DNA of 64,000 bases, taken from Rhodococcus qingshengii JCM 15477 (GTDB taxonomy: Bacteria; Actinomycetota; Actinomycetes; Mycobacteriales; Mycobacteriaceae). Under the pieces are notes generated by a model that was not told where the DNA came from, did no database searches, and saw only the letters and a program-made list of their open reading frames with translations. The DNA lies in contig NZ_CP096563.1 in NCBI RefSeq assembly GCF_023221595.1, forward strand, positions 5,389,001 through 5,453,000, written 5' to 3'. Positions 26,292 to 35,788 of this stretch are shown here, in pieces (position 1 is the first letter of the stretch; every line of letters begins with the position of its first letter). The translations under genes were made by a program, and so were the position numbers.

Positions 26292-27239
26292 TCAGTTCAG
26301 CTCACCCAAGAACCTTCCGAGGTTCTCGGCGATTTCCTTCGACCTGGTGTGGTGCAGGTAGTGGTCTCCGTCCAGCAAGATCACCTCTCCGTGATCGACG
26401 GAGGCTGCCTGCCCCTCGTGCAGCTCTGTCCAGCCCTGAACTTCTGAATTGTTCACGGCGAACAACAGAATCGGAAGATCGGCTGGGAACGTCTTGCCGA
26501 TTGCTTCAGCGAAGTTACTGGAAAGATGATCCATCTCGTTGAGATAGGTATCGCTGAAGTTGTTCTTCGCAGTCAACTGTCGCATCTCGTCCTTTGCGGC
26601 GGGATCGAGGTACTCGTCCGAGGCTTCACCACCGACGACCTTGGACAGCAATTCCGCCAAGCCCAATTGCCTTCCAACTCGGAGTGCGTCGATCGGGAAT
26701 TTGGTATCCATGTTCGGCTGCCCTGGAACACTGCTGTCGATACCCACGAATGCGGTGACCTCGTCACGGTACTTCGCGGTGTAGTCCAGCGCATAGAGAC
26801 CAGTGATCGAGTGCCCCATGAGGATGTATTCGTCAATTCCCAGCGACTGTACTGCCGTATGAATCTCTTCGACGATGTTCGCAGTCGTGCGATCCTTGTC
26901 CGTTCCGTCACTGTAGCCGTAACCGAAGGGCTCGATCGTGACGACGCGGTAGTCGGGTGCGAGCTCGTTGACAAGCGGTGTGAAGTCGAGAATCGGTGCG
27001 GACGTTCCGAACCCGGGTAACAGCACTATGGTCTGATCGCCGTTGCCGCGGATCGAGTAGCTCATGTTCTTTCCGTCGACGGACACGAACTGGTTGCCCG
27101 TCTCCCCGGCCGGAACGCTCGCTTTGCTGGAGCCGACATTGAACACGAGCGCTATCGATACCAGCACAACCAGAACTACAGACACCGAAGCAACCAGCTT
27201 CAGTGCAACGGTACGAATCTTCTTCATTCTCATCCTCAT
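26292..27239 (-). CDS. Membrane-anchored alpha/beta hydrolase
   Basis: About 315 residues. A positively charged N-terminus (MRMRMKKIR) is followed by a hydrophobic segment, residues about 7-30 (LVASVSVVLVVLVSIALVF), that should anchor or export it. Then an alpha/beta hydrolase fold: 'LLPGFGTSAPILDF' oxyanion loop, nucleophile Ser in GHSITG, and a C-terminal His in 'DGDHYLHH'. An acid candidate is not certain. The start is ambiguous between ATGs at 27239, 27233 and 27227, all giving the same membrane segment. It is 20 bases downstream of the dipeptidase gene. Substrate unknown. Confidence 0.8.
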   Translation of the reverse strand: MRMRMKKIRTVALKLVASVSVVLVVLVSIALVFNVGSSKASVPAGETGNQFVSVDGKNMSYSIRGNGDQTIVLLPGFGTSAPILDFTPLVNELAPDYRVVTIEPFGYGYSDGTDKDRTTANIVEEIHTAVQSLGIDEYILMGHSITGLYALDYTAKYRDEVTAFVGIDSSVPGQPNMDTKFPIDALRVGRQLGLAELLSKVVGGEASDEYLDPAAKDEMRQLTAKNNFSDTYLNEMDHLSSNFAEAIGKTFPADLPILLFAVNNSEVQGWTELHEGQAASVDHGEVILLDGDHYLHHTRSKEIAENLGRFLGELN

Positions 27240-27259
27240 CTTCTCGGGCGTCGATACGG

Positions 27260-28339
27260 CTAGGAAAGGCTCGACATCGAGGCCGCGCTGGTCTCGTCGA
27301 GCACACGCAACACGTTGTTGCCCATCAGCTTTGCCAAGTCCTCCGCGGACCAACCGCGTTCCGCCAGACGGTCTATCAACACCGCGAAACCGGATACGTC
27401 CTGCATACCGTCCGGAAAGTCGTCGAACCCATCGTAGTCACTGCCCAAACCGATGTGGTCGATGCCCGCGACGTCTCGGGCATGCTCGACGTGGTCGGCG
27501 AGATGGTCCACTGTCATCGCCGGTCGTGGGCCGACTCGCCCGCCTTTGAACCACTCGTTGTACTCGGCAGAAAGGAACATGGGTACAAAGGCGATCATGA
27601 TGACCCCGCCGTTGTCCGCGAGCAGTCGCATGACGTCGTCGGGAACATTACGGGGGTGACCGCATAGCTGAGAGCACGACGAATGGCTGAAAATCACCGG
27701 CGCCGACGACGTCTCGATGGCATCTCTCATCGTTTCCACCGAGACGTGCGACAGGTCGACGAGTACGCCGAGCCGATTCATTTCGCGCACGATCTCGCGA
27801 CCGAAGTCGGTCAGCCCGCCGTGTACTCGAGTGTCCGTCGCGGAGTCCGCCCACCCGGTGTTGTCGTTGTGCGTCAGCGTCATGTACCGAAGACCAAGGC
27901 GCGCCATCATTCTCAGGACACCGAGCGAGCTGCCGATGCTGTGACCGCCCTCCGCGCCCAACAAGGACGCGACCTTGCCCTCGCTCCAGATGCGACGCAC
28001 GTCGTCACCTGTACGCGCGAATTCGAAAGTATCCGGATATCGCTCGATCATCCGGTACACGTAGTCGATCTGTTCGAGTGTGTACTGAACCGCCTCTGGC
28101 TCCGTCCGGTCACACGGGGTGTAAACCGACCAGAACTGCGCACCGACGCCGCCGCGACCGAGTTTGTCGATGTCGGTTTGGAAGATGGAATCCTTCTCGA
28201 GATTCTCCACCGAGTATGCGGCAGTTTCGCGAGCCGTCCAGGCCAGATCGTTGTGACCGTCGATGACCGGCGCAAGGCCGTAAGCATCGAGTGCCGCGGG
28301 GTGATTCACGTCCGGAAAAGGAGCGAGAGGTTTCATCAT
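27260..28339 (-). CDS. Membrane dipeptidase (renal dipeptidase family, M19)
   Basis: A 359-residue zinc dipeptidase-like protein. The DGHNDL motif near residue 27 gives the first His and Asp ligands, 'LLGAEGGHSIGSSLG' the bridging Glu, 'VDLSHVS' and 'IFSHSSCSQLCGHPRN' further His ligands, and 'HIGLGSDYDGF' the last Asp. These are the full M19 binuclear site, which cleaves dipeptides, including D-residues, or related amides. No signal peptide is seen. The ATG pair at 28339/28336 follows GAGGAAAACTC. Probably an operon with the downstream hydrolase. Confidence 0.88.
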   Translation of the reverse strand: MMKPLAPFPDVNHPAALDAYGLAPVIDGHNDLAWTARETAAYSVENLEKDSIFQTDIDKLGRGGVGAQFWSVYTPCDRTEPEAVQYTLEQIDYVYRMIERYPDTFEFARTGDDVRRIWSEGKVASLLGAEGGHSIGSSLGVLRMMARLGLRYMTLTHNDNTGWADSATDTRVHGGLTDFGREIVREMNRLGVLVDLSHVSVETMRDAIETSSAPVIFSHSSCSQLCGHPRNVPDDVMRLLADNGGVIMIAFVPMFLSAEYNEWFKGGRVGPRPAMTVDHLADHVEHARDVAGIDHIGLGSDYDGFDDFPDGMQDVSGFAVLIDRLAERGWSAEDLAKLMGNNVLRVLDETSAASMSSLS

Positions 28340-28361
28340 GAGTTTTCCTCGAAAAGTAGTG

Positions 28362-28400
28362 CGGGCAGGTCGAGGGCCCTCATCGCCTTCGACCTGCCCG
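28362..28400 (-). terminator. Stem-loop between serine hydrolase and dipeptidase genes
   Basis: Perfect 12-base arms CGGGCAGGTCGA / TCGACCTGCCCG around a 15-base loop, followed on the reverse strand by CACTACTTTTCG. It should stop transcription from the class-C serine hydrolase before the dipeptidase operon. Confidence 0.65.
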
Positions 28401-28431
28401 AGATTTCATTCAGCGGAGAGAATCGCCGCGA

Positions 28432-29847
28432 CTAGTCGGAAATCTTCTTGAAAAGCCTTGTCATGTACAGATATTGCTCGCCATCGATCGTGAGATGAGC
28501 CATCTCACCCGAAGCGCTCTCGTTACTGATCAAGAACCGGGAGGCGGACAGAGGTACGACCTTGGTGGGCGGAGCCGGCGGCTCGCCGTCGATCTCGACC
28601 TTGGCGAAGTTCTGCACCTGGAATCCGCCGTCCTCGCCGCGCGTGAGTTCGATTCGCACGGTTGTCGATTCATAGGTTCCGAGAATGTGCGACAGGTCGA
28701 TGTCTTCCGCATTCGGCTCGGACTTCGGTTCCGGCAGAACGAGATCGAGCTCCTGGGCGATCTCCTTCTCGATGTCGTGGGCCAGGGCGCCGCCGCCACG
28801 CGAGTTGGTCACCACGGCCATGGCGAGACCGAGCTCGGGGAAGGTGTGAAAACGAGTGATCTGGCCGATTGTCGCACCACCGTGCTGCGCGGACGTCACG
28901 CCGCCCCAGTCGGACAGGATCCAGCCGAGACCCCAGGCCTGATCGACGCTCGAGACCGCGGTCAGGTCGAATTGCGGAGTGCGCATCAGGCGCGCGGATT
29001 CTTCGGACAGAATGCGTTCACCCGTCAATGCGAGTCCGTCACGCATGTGTGCAGCACCGAAGGTCAGGAGCGAGCTGACCGATCCGGTGATGATTCCGGC
29101 CGGACCGATACCGCGCGGAAGCAGCCACTGCTTGGTCGGAATCACCTTGTCCGGCGACGTCCGATCCGGGTTGGCCACGTGGCCGACGGCCGTGCGGAAC
29201 AGCGGCGCGTCCTTGGCCTTGGTGATGATGTGCGTCAATCCGAGTGGCTTCCAGAGATATTCGACCAACGCCTCGTCCCACGTCATCTCACGAAGGACCT
29301 CGACGATGCGGCCGGCAACGGCAAAACCCGCGTTACTGTAACTCAGATGCCCGCCGGGCTCGGTGACGCTGATCGCGGTCGCGAGTTCGTCGACGTACTT
29401 CTCGACGCAGTCGTCACCGTCACCGGTGTCGTTGAACAGGTCTCCGTCGATACCGCTTGTGTGCGTGAGCAACTGGCGGATCGTGATTTCCTTCGTGTTG
29501 GAAGGATCCGCGATCGTGAACTCCGGAAGCACCTCGACCACCAGGGTGTCCAGCGTCAGCTTGCCCTCGTCGACGAGCTGCATGATCAGCGTCGTCGTCC
29601 AGATCTTGCTCGCGGATCCGTACTGGAACAGGGTGTCTGCGTCGACGTCGACGCGCGTGTTCAGGCTCGTCACTCCGGTGGTGATGACACGGATGTCCGC
29701 CGCGCCGTCTTCGCCCAGCGCGATCACACCGACCTGCGCGCCCGGTACCGAATGCTTGGCTGCCAGTTCGTCGAGGCGTTCCTGCCACTTCGGGGCGACA
29801 AGTAGGTCCTTGGGCAAGTCGGTCACAGGTCGAACTCCTTCGATCAT
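28432..29847 (-). CDS. Class C beta-lactamase-like serine hydrolase
   Basis: A 471-residue penicillin-binding/beta-lactamase fold protein (Pfam Beta-lactamase). The nucleophile motif is SASK (YGSASKIW), the second motif YSN (SYSNAGFAVAG) and the third region 'QHGGATIG', replacing KTG. An extra C-terminal domain (residues about 370-471, beta-rich) resembles those of EstB/D-aminopeptidase-type enzymes. No export signal is visible from the ATG at 29847, chosen because an upstream start gives a poorly conserved leader. It may be an esterase or peptidase rather than a drug-resistance enzyme. Confidence 0.83.
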   Translation of the reverse strand: MIEGVRPVTDLPKDLLVAPKWQERLDELAAKHSVPGAQVGVIALGEDGAADIRVITTGVTSLNTRVDVDADTLFQYGSASKIWTTTLIMQLVDEGKLTLDTLVVEVLPEFTIADPSNTKEITIRQLLTHTSGIDGDLFNDTGDGDDCVEKYVDELATAISVTEPGGHLSYSNAGFAVAGRIVEVLREMTWDEALVEYLWKPLGLTHIITKAKDAPLFRTAVGHVANPDRTSPDKVIPTKQWLLPRGIGPAGIITGSVSSLLTFGAAHMRDGLALTGERILSEESARLMRTPQFDLTAVSSVDQAWGLGWILSDWGGVTSAQHGGATIGQITRFHTFPELGLAMAVVTNSRGGGALAHDIEKEIAQELDLVLPEPKSEPNAEDIDLSHILGTYESTTVRIELTRGEDGGFQVQNFAKVEIDGEPPAPPTKVVPLSASRFLISNESASGEMAHLTIDGEQYLYMTRLFKKISD

Positions 29848-29969
29848 GGAAGCGAGCGGCGTAGACGGCGTTGCTGGGATCCGCTCAGGTCTCACTCGTC
29901 GGGAAGTGAGGTTGCGGAAGCAATAACCGTCCACCCATGATCTCAGTGTGCTCGCAGTCACGTCCTGGT

Positions 29970-30007
29970 CGATTGCACCGAAGTCGACCCCGAAAATGGT
30001 GCAATCG
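29970..30007 (-). other. Inverted repeat beyond hutC
   Basis: CGATTGCACC pairs with GGTGCAATCG across 18 bases, about 37 bases past the hutC stop. It may be a terminator or an operator of the serine hydrolase gene; no T-run follows. Confidence 0.4.
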
Positions 30008-30043
30008 GACGAGCGAGTGTTCAGGATTCGCCATTCGAAACGA

Positions 30044-30799
30044 TCAGCGCTCGAAGGTTCCTTCCAAGCGATTGCGTGAACCCGGATGGATCAAGCGCGC
30101 CGCGCTGACCAATCCGTTAGCCGACCACGTGCGGCGGCGAATCAGCAGGCACGGTTCCCCGCGATCGATGCGTAAGAGCTCGCATTCGTCCGGGCTACCC
30201 AACACCGCTTCCACGACATGCTCGCCGCGAACCAGAGGCGCAACGTCACTCAAGTAGTTGTTGGGGGTGATCGCGGTGAAGTCCTGGCGCAGATAGTCTG
30301 GCGCCTCGTTCGGATTCACGAATCGGTCTTCCACCTGAATCGGAGTTTCGTCCTCGAAGTGCACCATCAGCGAATGGAACACCCGTTTGCCCACCGATTC
30401 ACGAAGGAACGTCTGCCCGTGGTCGGTTTCTTCCTCACGAACGAAGACGACCTCGGTTCGATGACGGTGGCCGCGGCGCTGAATCTCGTCGGCGATGTTC
30501 TTGACTTCGAACAGCGGGGACGCGGTCTTCGTGGCGGCGACAAAAGTACCGACCCCCATCATCCGCACGATCAGACCGTCGCTGGTGAGTTCGCGAAGCG
30601 CTCGATTGATCGTCATTCGTGACAACCCCAGCGCACTGACCAGTTGATTCTCCGAAGGCAGCTGATCGCCTTCGGTCCACCGACCCGAGTTGATCTGCGA
30701 GACCACGAGGTTCTTGACCCGTTCGTAGGCAGGGGCGGACTCGCCGCCTGCCTCGTTGAACAGCACGGCGAGTTCTGCGTCCACTTCGGCAATCGCCAT
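30044..30799 (-). CDS. hutC: HutC, GntR-family histidine-utilisation repressor
   Basis: A 251-residue GntR/HutC regulator. The DNA-binding half (residues 20-90) includes 'PAYERVKNLVVSQINSGRWTEGDQLPSENQLV' and recognition helix 'SRMTINRALREL'. The C-terminal UTRA ligand domain includes 'FEVKNIADEIQRRG' and 'ERFVN-PNEAPDYL', ending in the usual 'ANGLVSAARLIHPGSRNRLEGTF'. In other bacteria HutC binds urocanate and releases TGTATATACA-like sites. Here it is separated from the hut genes by 9 kb and lies 109 bases downstream of the NAD-glutamate dehydrogenase on the same strand. The start at ATG 30799 is preferred to tandem GTGs just upstream. Confidence 0.85.
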   Translation of the reverse strand: MAIAEVDAELAVLFNEAGGESAPAYERVKNLVVSQINSGRWTEGDQLPSENQLVSALGLSRMTINRALRELTSDGLIVRMMGVGTFVAATKTASPLFEVKNIADEIQRRGHRHRTEVVFVREEETDHGQTFLRESVGKRVFHSLMVHFEDETPIQVEDRFVNPNEAPDYLRQDFTAITPNNYLSDVAPLVRGEHVVEAVLGSPDECELLRIDRGEPCLLIRRRTWSANGLVSAARLIHPGSRNRLEGTFER

Positions 30800-30908
30800 C
30801 GCCACCACCCGTTCGTCGAAAACCACCGAGTCGGTTCTCCCGTTCGGCCTCCGAAGTCTATCCGCCTCGTGCACCTTTCCGATCCATCCGCGAGCGTCCG
30901 CGCCGGAC

Positions 30909-33900
30909 CTAACCCACCATGCGCCGCAATTGGCTCGTCGCAACCGAAAGCGCAGCAAGATCGTGTTGCCCGGACGCCTCGATCTCTGCGAGCGCGAGAG
31001 TGGACCTCTCGATTCTCGACGCATTCCTTTCTTCCCACCTCGAGAGTTTTTCCGCTGTCGTGTCACCCGCTTCCGCGTCGGCCAAGACGTCGAGGGTCAG
31101 GGCCCGCACCGTCGAGTACAACTCGTCCCGCAACGACAACCTCGCCAACGCGTTCCATTTTCCGTCCTTGCTCAATGCCGACACTCGATTGAGCATCGGG
31201 ACGAGCCCAACATGCTCACCGAGCCGGAAATAGAGTTCGCCGGTCTCCGAGATCGTCCGATCGGCGAGGTCCGCGATCTCCACCACGTCGAGCAGTCCGA
31301 ACTGATCGAGCAATATCTCCACTCGCCTGACCAGGTTCTCCGGCGCGCCTTTGTCCGTGATGAGGACCGTTCGCGCAGCCAGGTTCCGCTGATCTGCGCC
31401 TACCAGCCAGCCATCGAGCTCTGCCGACGCCTCCGCGATGCGATCACCGAATCTGCTGATCTCGGCCCCGACGGCCAGCGGTTGCGGACGACGTGTCAGC
31501 ATCCACCGTGACGCCCGGTCGAGCAGTCGCCTGGTGAGCAGGATCAACTCGTCGGACACTGCGGTCGAGATCGAGGCTTCGCTGATGTCGTGCCACAACC
31601 CCCACAGTCCGAACACCTCGGAGACCACCGTGAAGGCACGTACTGCGTCTTCCGGATCAGCGCCGACTTCTTCACCGAGCCGATACGCATAGGTGATGCC
31701 GCCTCGATCGATGACGTTGTTCGTCAGCACTGTCGCGACGATCTCGCGACGAAGTGGGTGCCGGTCGAGGGCGTCACCCCCTGCAACTCGAACGCCCTCC
31801 GGAAAATAGTTCGCCAGCACCTGGCGGTAGATCTGGTTGTCGATCGAGCTTCCTTCCAACAAGGTGGATTTCAGATCGAGCTTGACGTGGGCCATCAGTG
31901 TGGCGAGTTCCGGCGACGTCAGCCCCGTTCCCGACTTCTCGGCCGCGGCGAACTGCTTCTTGGTCGGAAACCCTTCGATGACGCGGTCGACGATTCCGCG
32001 AGATTCGAGGTTCGAAATCACTCTGCCGTGCACACCGATCATCGCCCCCGCATCCGCACGCGTGGTACCCATCAGTTCGTTCTGTGAACGGTTGTCTGCA
32101 AGAACGAGTTCGGCGACCTGATCGGTCAACGTTTCGAGCAGTGCGTCGCGATGTGAGTCCGCGACGACGCCTGAGCTGATCAGGGAGTCGAGAAGGATCT
32201 TGATGTTCACCTCGTGATCGGAGCAATCGACTCCCGCGGAATTATCGAGGGCGTCTGTATTGATCCGCCCACCGATGCGCGCGTATTCGATTCGTCCGGC
32301 CTGGGTGAGGCCGAGATTGCCTCCTTCACCGATCACTCGGGCACGCACTTCGTTGCCGTTCACCCGAACGGCGTCGTTGCTCTTGTCGCCGACTTCGAGG
32401 TCGGACTCACCGGAGGCCTTGACGTACGTTCCGATGCCGCCGTTCCACAACAGATCTGCCGGGGACCGCAGAATCGCCCGAACCAGTTGCGGTGGAGTCA
32501 GTTCGGTGACGTCGCCCTCGAGGCCCAGGGTTTCTCGCATCTCGTCACTGATCGGAACGCGCTTCGCCGAGCGTTCCCACACTCCGCCGCCCGCGCTGAT
32601 CAAGGTCGGATCGTAGTCGGCCCACGAGGATCGTGGGAGTGCAAAGAGACGTGATCGCTCGTCGTACGAGCGCTCAGGCGACGGGTCCGGATCGACGAAC
32701 ACGTGCCGATGATCGAACGCCGCGATCAGGCGAATGTGCTTGCTGCACAACATACCGTTGCCGAAGACGTCGCCACTCATGTCTCCGATCCCCACCGCGG
32801 TGAAGTCATCGTGCTGGGTATCGAGGCCGAGCTCACGGAAGTGCCGCTTGACACTTTCCCAGGCGCCCTTCGCCGTGATACCCATGGCTTTGTGGTCGTA
32901 GCCGACCGACCCGCCGGACGCGAAGGCGTCGCCGAGCCAGAATCCGTACTCCGCGGCAACCTCGTTCGCGATGTCGGAGAACTTCGCAGTTCCCTTGTCC
33001 GCGGCGACAACAAGATACGTGTCGTCCCCGTCGTGGCGAACGACCCGCCGCGCCGCGACAACGGCCCCGCTCTGCTTGTCGACGTTGTCGGTCAGATCGA
33101 GTAGTCCGCGAATGAAGGATCGGTAGCAATCGATCCCGGCCGCCAACGCAGCTTCTCGGTCTGCGTCTGCGCCCAGCCCTGGAACCGGTGGGCGTTTGAC
33201 GACAAATCCGCCCTTCGCTCCGACAGGCACGATGACTGCGTTCTTGACTGCCTGCGCCTTCACCAATCCCAGTACCTCGGTGCGAAAGTCCTCTTTCCGA
33301 TCCGACCAGCGCAAGCCGCCGCGAGCCACCGTACCGAAGCGAAGGTGCACACCTGCTACATCGGGTGAGTACACGAATATCTCGAACTTCGGTCGAGGGA
33401 AGGGCAATACGGACAGCTTCTCCGAATCGAACTTCAACGAGAGCGCGCCGAGCGATTCAGTGGGATACACGAAATAGTTGGTACGCAACGTGTTACGGAC
33501 CAGCTCGGACAACGCGCGCAGGATCCGATCGGCGTCGAGTCCTTGCACTTGTGCCACGGCCGTTTCCACGTCCGCTGCTGCACGTGCACCTCGATCTCCG
33601 TCGACGACGTCCGGATCGAAACGGCTCTCGAACAATTCGCACAATCTGCCGGCGATCTCGGGATGATCGGCAAGTACCTCGGCGACGCGACCGGTGCTGT
33701 AAGGAAATCCCGCTTGCTGCAAGAACTCCGCGTACGCCCGCAGCACCACTACCTGTTTCCAGCCGAGTCCCGCGATCGCGACCAATTCGTTGAACGAGTC
33801 CGGCTCGGCGTCACCGTTTCGAACCGCGGCAAACGTCGCCCCGAATCGCGCGGCAAAGTTGTCGAAGCCTTCGACCGGAGCACTCGGGTAGTAGAGCGTG

Positions 33901-35555
33901 AACTCGTAGATCCTGGACTGTTCGGTTCCCACCGGTGCGATCTCGTACGGACGTTCGTCGACCACTTCGACGCCCAGGCTCTGCAATACGGGCAGCACCT
34001 CGCCCAGAGAGAGCGGATCACCCGATACGTACAGTCCGAGACGGTGAGTACCCGGTCCGTCGACAGATCGGGCCAACCGTGGACTTACTTCTCCGGGCGC
34101 GAGGCCCTCGAACACCGCCATGTCCTCGGCGGCTCGGACAGCGTCGAAATCCTGCTTGTATGCCACCGGGACGCGCTCGGCGAACCGAGCACGCCTGCGC
34201 CGCTCGTCGTAGTGCGAAGCATCCAGAACGAATCGTTCGTCCCACGTCAGGCACGCGTCGACGACGAGGTCCCGAATCTCCCGTGCTTGTCGCGCCGACG
34301 CGAAGTTCGCGCCGCCGCCGACTGTGGCCGTGAAATGTACGACGGCCAAGGGGGATTCCGAGACTCGACTGGAGAACTCGATATTGTGGGCACCGAGTGC
34401 GTCGGCGAGTACCGACTCGGCCGTTGTTCTGATCGTCGTACTGAATTTCTCGCGCGGAACGAAGAGCAAAGCCGACAACTCTTGATCTCGCCCTGTCGCC
34501 GGGGAACTTCCCACCGGTTGCAAGAACAGATGGATCGATGTGCGGCCGTCCACGGAAGTGAGTTCGTCCAGCGCGTCCGCGATTCGGGCCGGCTCGGCCG
34601 CCATGAGCACTGTGACCGGAATCGACTGAATCACTGCCAGCATCGATTGTCCGACAAACGAATCGACGGTGGATCCTGAGGCCTCGAAGATGTCTGCGAC
34701 GCGTCCTCGCACGAGCGGGGTTCGCCTGACGTCGGCGACGATACCGGTCGCGGTGAAGAACCCGACGAATCGGTACGCACGGTCGCCGACGGACACGTCG
34801 ATCTCGGTGGCGTATTCGGATCCACCGAACCCTTGCCGGAGGTACACCACTGCAATCGCGAGGGGCGCCGCTTTCGAATCCGAAGAGCCGGTTGGATCGG
34901 GGAGCACGCCGATGGCGTACGGCTCGTCACTGTCGACAGTTCGCGCACCACCGATGACACTGAAGTTTCCGGCGCTGCACCACCGGAGAAAGTCAGCTTC
35001 TTCGGCGTAGCCGTTCGAGTCCAGTTGCTCGCGCGCCTCGTCGACGAGGTCCCGCAGGGGCACGGAATCGCGGAAGGCACGCGCGATACGGTCGAGGATT
35101 CCGGCGACGTCGTCCGCGATCACCTGCGCCTGCGCGTTCGAACAGTGTGCGGGTAGTCCTATGTGGATCCATGATTCGGTGCGCTCCCCGGCCCGGGCGT
35201 CTTCGGTGCTGTGCGCCGGTTGCACGGCTGTGCGAAGCACGGGGTGCACCACGAATTCCGGTTCCACGCGGGCACGGGCAAGTGTCGCCAAGACCGCTTC
35301 GACGAGCTGCGGCATGTCGTCGCCGACGTATTGAATCGCGGGGCCGTCCCCTAACTCCCCGGCCGGCGCGAGTCGCGAGATCGACGAGTTGTGTCCTCGT
35401 CGACGCGAAAGGTCCATGTGCGCGGCGACAATCGCCAGCTTGCGGTCTTCGGCGAGCGCAGCGTATCGATCCGCCGACAAGCCCTCGAAATACGTACTGG
35501 ACACCCTCCTCACATTCTCGGAGTCCGGTGTCGTGTCGACTGAAACGAGGCTCAT
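30909..35555 (-). CDS. gdh: NAD-specific glutamate dehydrogenase, large (180-kDa) type
   Basis: A 1548-residue protein of the large NAD-dependent glutamate dehydrogenase family, converting glutamate to 2-oxoglutarate and ammonium in the cytosol. The first ~700 residues are the regulatory ACT-like region. The catalytic part contains 'GGLRWSDRKEDFRTEVLGLVKAQ', 'KNAVIVPVGAKGG' with the catalytic lysine, 'GDMSGDVFGNGML' and 'NGGIGTYVKAS' near the nucleotide domain (each in part). Length is slightly below the usual 1600-1650. The ATG at 35555 (MSLVSVD) with GAAGG is preferred to a longer start. A 13-base inverted repeat lies 59 bases upstream. It links histidine catabolism, whose end product is glutamate, to the TCA cycle. 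Confidence 0.9.
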   Translation of the reverse strand: MSLVSVDTTPDSENVRRVSSTYFEGLSADRYAALAEDRKLAIVAAHMDLSRRRGHNSSISRLAPAGELGDGPAIQYVGDDMPQLVEAVLATLARARVEPEFVVHPVLRTAVQPAHSTEDARAGERTESWIHIGLPAHCSNAQAQVIADDVAGILDRIARAFRDSVPLRDLVDEAREQLDSNGYAEEADFLRWCSAGNFSVIGGARTVDSDEPYAIGVLPDPTGSSDSKAAPLAIAVVYLRQGFGGSEYATEIDVSVGDRAYRFVGFFTATGIVADVRRTPLVRGRVADIFEASGSTVDSFVGQSMLAVIQSIPVTVLMAAEPARIADALDELTSVDGRTSIHLFLQPVGSSPATGRDQELSALLFVPREKFSTTIRTTAESVLADALGAHNIEFSSRVSESPLAVVHFTATVGGGANFASARQAREIRDLVVDACLTWDERFVLDASHYDERRRRARFAERVPVAYKQDFDAVRAAEDMAVFEGLAPGEVSPRLARSVDGPGTHRLGLYVSGDPLSLGEVLPVLQSLGVEVVDERPYEIAPVGTEQSRIYEFTLYYPSAPVEGFDNFAARFGATFAAVRNGDAEPDSFNELVAIAGLGWKQVVVLRAYAEFLQQAGFPYSTGRVAEVLADHPEIAGRLCELFESRFDPDVVDGDRGARAAADVETAVAQVQGLDADRILRALSELVRNTLRTNYFVYPTESLGALSLKFDSEKLSVLPFPRPKFEIFVYSPDVAGVHLRFGTVARGGLRWSDRKEDFRTEVLGLVKAQAVKNAVIVPVGAKGGFVVKRPPVPGLGADADREAALAAGIDCYRSFIRGLLDLTDNVDKQSGAVVAARRVVRHDGDDTYLVVAADKGTAKFSDIANEVAAEYGFWLGDAFASGGSVGYDHKAMGITAKGAWESVKRHFRELGLDTQHDDFTAVGIGDMSGDVFGNGMLCSKHIRLIAAFDHRHVFVDPDPSPERSYDERSRLFALPRSSWADYDPTLISAGGGVWERSAKRVPISDEMRETLGLEGDVTELTPPQLVRAILRSPADLLWNGGIGTYVKASGESDLEVGDKSNDAVRVNGNEVRARVIGEGGNLGLTQAGRIEYARIGGRINTDALDNSAGVDCSDHEVNIKILLDSLISSGVVADSHRDALLETLTDQVAELVLADNRSQNELMGTTRADAGAMIGVHGRVISNLESRGIVDRVIEGFPTKKQFAAAEKSGTGLTSPELATLMAHVKLDLKSTLLEGSSIDNQIYRQVLANYFPEGVRVAGGDALDRHPLRREIVATVLTNNVIDRGGITYAYRLGEEVGADPEDAVRAFTVVSEVFGLWGLWHDISEASISTAVSDELILLTRRLLDRASRWMLTRRPQPLAVGAEISRFGDRIAEASAELDGWLVGADQRNLAARTVLITDKGAPENLVRRVEILLDQFGLLDVVEIADLADRTISETGELYFRLGEHVGLVPMLNRVSALSKDGKWNALARLSLRDELYSTVRALTLDVLADAEAGDTTAEKLSRWEERNASRIERSTLALAEIEASGQHDLAALSVATSQLRRMVG

Positions 35556-35613
35556 GTCAGCACCTTCCGCCGAAAGCCACGCTGCTTCCGACTTGTAGTG
35601 GGTTCGATCCGCA

Positions 35614-35647
35614 ATCAACTTGTCTATACAGGCTTAGACAAGTTGAT
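35614..35647 (-). promoter_or_regulatory. Inverted repeat upstream of gdh, with embedded HutC-like site
   Basis: ATCAACTTGTCTA and TAGACAAGTTGAT form perfect 13-base arms around 8 bases. Within it, CTTGTCTATACAGGC (35619-35633) agrees at 13 of 15 positions with CCTGTATATACAGGC in the hut permease promoter. Confidence 0.6.
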
Positions 35648-35742
35648 CATTGCAGAACGTGAGCCGCGACACAACAGCTTCACCCCTGGACAAATTCGCC
35701 ACCCTCGGCCATAGTCAGTCCATGCCAACTAGTGGCAATTAG

Positions 35743-35759
35743 ATTTCATTAGATGAAAT
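35743..35759 (+). promoter_or_regulatory. Dyad upstream of the acyl-CoA dehydrogenase operon
   Basis: ATTTCAT-TAG-ATGAAAT, 30 bases before the GTG start. A second weaker dyad, TGCCA-ACTAG-TGGCA, lies just upstream near 35722. Candidate operator for the IclR regulator at the end of this operon. Confidence 0.4.
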
Positions 35760-35788
35760 TCTTAACCATCCCGCCTCGAAGGAGCCCC

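Noticed and set aside
28474..29805. Long forward frame opposite the class C serine hydrolase
   Set aside because: Antisense artefact; the reverse-strand frame holds SASK and YSN motifs.
33543..34679. Forward frame opposite the glutamate dehydrogenase
   Set aside because: Antisense artefact; the reverse gene is continuous across it and matches the large GDH family.
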